Shown: positions 4,852 to 6,179 of the stretch, piece by piece | Layout: each line of letters begins with the position of its first letter | Position numbering within the stretch: the first letter of the stretch is position 1 | NCBI GenBank assembly: GCA_030453005.1 | Contig: JAKDLE010000193.1 | Span: forward strand, 1 to 6,179 | Length of the DNA: 6,179 nt | Direction of reading: 5' to 3' | From: Pseudonocardia sp. | Lineage (GTDB): Bacteria > Actinomycetota > Actinomycetes > Mycobacteriales > Pseudonocardiaceae | Made by a program: the position numbers and the translations under genes | Notes under the pieces: generated by a model | The model's database searches: none | What the model saw: only the letters and a program-made list of their open reading frames with translations | Told to the model about the DNA's origin: nothing

Positions 4852-5913
4852 GTGCGACAGACGATCGAGGACACCCGGCCGGTCGACGAGCGCGGCCTGC
4901 CCGTGGACTGGACGCTCGCCGCCCGCACCGCGGCGCGGCTGACGGCCACCGGACCGGCCGCCACCCGTGCCGAGGCCACCGAGCTGGTGGCGCGGCTGCG
5001 GTCCGACGCCGCCGTCGCCGAGGGCCACGTCCGCGACGTCACCGGTCTCGGCCTCGGGCTCCCGCTGCTGCCCGCCGACGTGGTCGACCGCCCCGCGTGG
5101 GCGGCCGCCGCCGTCGACGGGATGCGTTCGCTCACCGCGGGCGCGCAGCTGCCCGCCACCCCGCGCCTGGCTCGCGCCGTCACCGCCCGCACCGCGGGCC
5201 TGCAGATCGGCGGGGTGCTCGCCTACCTCGGCGGGCGGGTGCTGGGCCAGTACGACCCCTTCGGTGGTGCCGACGGCGCCGGGCGGCTGCTGCTCGTCGC
5301 CCCCAACGTGCACGCGGCGCACCTGGCGCTCGACGTGCCGTCGGACGACTTCGGGCTGTGGGTGTGCCTGCACGAGGCCACGCACCGGCTGCAGTTCACC
5401 GCCGTGCCCTGGCTCCGCGACTACTTCGCCGAGCAGGTGGGGCTGCTGCTGTCGCTGACCGACAGCCACGGCGGGCTGGCCGAACGGCTGCCCGACGCAC
5501 TGCGGGCGCTGCGCGACTCCCGCGGCGACGCGCTCGCACTCGTCGCGCTGCTCCAGGGCCCGGAGCAGCGCGCGGTGCTCGACCGGCTGCTCGCCCTCAC
5601 CACGCTGCTGGAGGGCCACGCCGACCACGTCATGGACGCGGCGGGCCCCGGGGTCGTGCCGTCCCTCGCCACCATCCGCACGCCCTTCCCCGCGCGGCGG
5701 CGCGGCGGCGGCCTGATCGACCGCATCCTGCGTGCCCTGCTCGGTGTGGAGGCGAAGGTCAAACAGTACGCCGTCGGCTCGGCGTTCACCCGCCACGTCG
5801 TACTGGCCGCGGGGATGGACGGCTTCAACCGGGTCTGGACCGGCCCCGACACCATCCCCACCCGCGCCGAGCTCGACGACCCCGGAGCCTGGCTCACCCG
5901 CGTCTCCCCCTGA
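4852..5913 (+). CDS. Zinc-dependent metalloprotease homologue, DUF2342 / 'coenzyme F420 biosynthesis-associated' family
   Basis: A 353-residue cytoplasmic protein of the actinobacterial zincin-like DUF2342 family, homologue of M. tuberculosis Rv3626c. Its substrate is unknown, and the F420 label reflects phylogenetic co-occurrence rather than a known step. Seen: PVDW (residues 18-21) near the start, AEGHVRDVTGL (56-66) and VVDRPAWAAAA (77-87), all typical of the family. Then come QYDPF (133-137), the zinc-binding HEATH (174-178; His174, catalytic Glu175, His178) and the downstream EGHADHVMD (254-262) that should supply the third metal ligand. A basic loop FPARRRGGG (279-287) precedes the C-terminal helices. 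The first and last parts lack any signal peptide. Start choice: GTG codons at 4834, 4843 and 4852 are in frame. I chose 4852 because TAGCGT at 4839-4844 would make it a leaderless start; 4834 would add six residues. It lies 70 bases after dacB, separated by a hairpin, and 32 bases before tilS, with which it is probably co-transcribed. Confidence 0.88.
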   Translation: MRQTIEDTRPVDERGLPVDWTLAARTAARLTATGPAATRAEATELVARLRSDAAVAEGHVRDVTGLGLGLPLLPADVVDRPAWAAAAVDGMRSLTAGAQLPATPRLARAVTARTAGLQIGGVLAYLGGRVLGQYDPFGGADGAGRLLLVAPNVHAAHLALDVPSDDFGLWVCLHEATHRLQFTAVPWLRDYFAEQVGLLLSLTDSHGGLAERLPDALRALRDSRGDALALVALLQGPEQRAVLDRLLALTTLLEGHADHVMDAAGPGVVPSLATIRTPFPARRRGGGLIDRILRALLGVEAKVKQYAVGSAFTRHVVLAAGMDGFNRVWTGPDTIPTRAELDDPGAWLTRVSP

Positions 5914-5945
5914 GGGCCGCCGACCGGCCGTGGGAGTGTGTGCCG

Positions 5946-6179
5946 ATGGGCGTCGGACGGGCCGGGGCGGTCGTCGCCGAGGTGCGGCGGGCGGTGCGGT
6001 CCGCGTTGGCCGCGCTTCCTGCCCCGCACCGCGACGCGCCGGTGCTCGTGGCCTGTTCCGGAGGGGCGGACTCGCTCGCCCTCGCCGCCGCCGCGCTGGC
6101 CCTGCGCGACGAGGTGCACGCGGCGGTCGTCGACCACGGGTTGCAGGACGGCTCCGCGGAGCGCGCCGCCGCCACCGCC
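5946..6179 (+). CDS. tilS: tRNA(Ile)-lysidine synthase, N-terminal part (runs off the right edge)
   Basis: TilS attaches lysine to C34 of the CAU-anticodon tRNA-Ile using ATP, changing its decoding from AUG to AUA and its charging from Met to Ile; the activity is essential in most bacteria. Seen: 78 codons open to the window edge. VLVACSGGADSLALAAAA (33-50) contains the PP-loop ATP-pyrophosphatase motif SGGADS (38-43). VDHGLQDGS (62-70) is the second conserved TilS N-domain motif, with His64. The ATG at 5946 has GGGAG (5932-5936) 9 bases upstream; an in-frame GTG at 5940 is too close to that site. The C-terminal lysine/tRNA-binding domains are outside the window. It follows the metalloprotease gene by 32 bases, the same order as Rv3626c-Rv3625c in M. 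tuberculosis, where hpt and ftsH follow farther on. Confidence 0.93.
   Translation, partial: MGVGRAGAVVAEVRRAVRSALAALPAPHRDAPVLVACSGGADSLALAAAALALRDEVHAAVVDHGLQDGSAERAAATA

Noticed and set aside
3342..5192. Very long open frame on the minus strand (616 codons) opposite dacB and the metalloprotease gene
   Set aside because: It is antisense to two genes with intact catalytic motifs, is Arg/Gly/His-rich without recognisable domains, and spans the dacB terminus. Long antisense frames are normal in DNA of this GC content.
1..6179. CRISPR array, tRNA/rRNA gene, insertion sequence, prophage or defence system
   Set aside because: No spaced direct repeats, no cloverleaf or rRNA-like stretch, no transposase or phage protein motifs, and nearly all sequence is accounted for by housekeeping and metabolic genes.

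Overview
The window is very GC-rich, with strong G/C preference at third codon positions and frequent GTG starts. This points to an actinobacterium. A Pseudonocardiaceae-like genome (for example Pseudonocardia) is the best guess from protein flavour, but the genus is an inference.

Layout, left to right. (1) Bases 1-224, minus strand: the N-terminal 74 codons of a protein resembling the MEDS sensory domain, running off the left edge. (2) A divergent 102-base spacer, then a plus-strand pair: an HtdZ (Rv0130)-like MaoC hydratase (327-779) and a thiolase (807-2027). They probably form one operon for acyl-CoA metabolism: the hydratase acts on enoyl-CoA and the thiolase cleaves or condenses beta-ketoacyl-CoA. 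A 17-base tandem duplication covers the hydratase stop codon and has pushed the thiolase ribosome-binding site 17 bases downstream. (3) Bases 2028-2671 hold two small genes. One is intact, with a winged-helix-like look (2111-2356). The other appears frameshifted (2454-2662). A CGACA-TGTTGT element lies about 30 bases upstream of each start; the second copy is a clear inverted repeat in a locally AT-richer patch. (4) From 2672 to the right edge lies a conserved actinobacterial housekeeping block: ppa (minus), then divergently dacB (class C penicillin-binding protein), a DUF2342-type zinc metalloprotease homologue, and the start of tilS (plus). The same order (Rv3628 ppa, Rv3627c, Rv3626c, Rv3625c tilS) is known from Mycobacterium tuberculosis.

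The genes of block 4 are not one pathway: pyrophosphate removal, peptidoglycan trimming, an uncharacterised metalloprotease-fold protein, and lysidine modification of tRNA-Ile. Their shared order is ancestral synteny. I see no CRISPR array, tRNA, rRNA, insertion sequence, phage gene or defence system. The features most worth a second look are the stop-codon duplication, the frameshifted small ORF with its operator-like palindrome, and a probable leaderless promoter for the metalloprotease gene.
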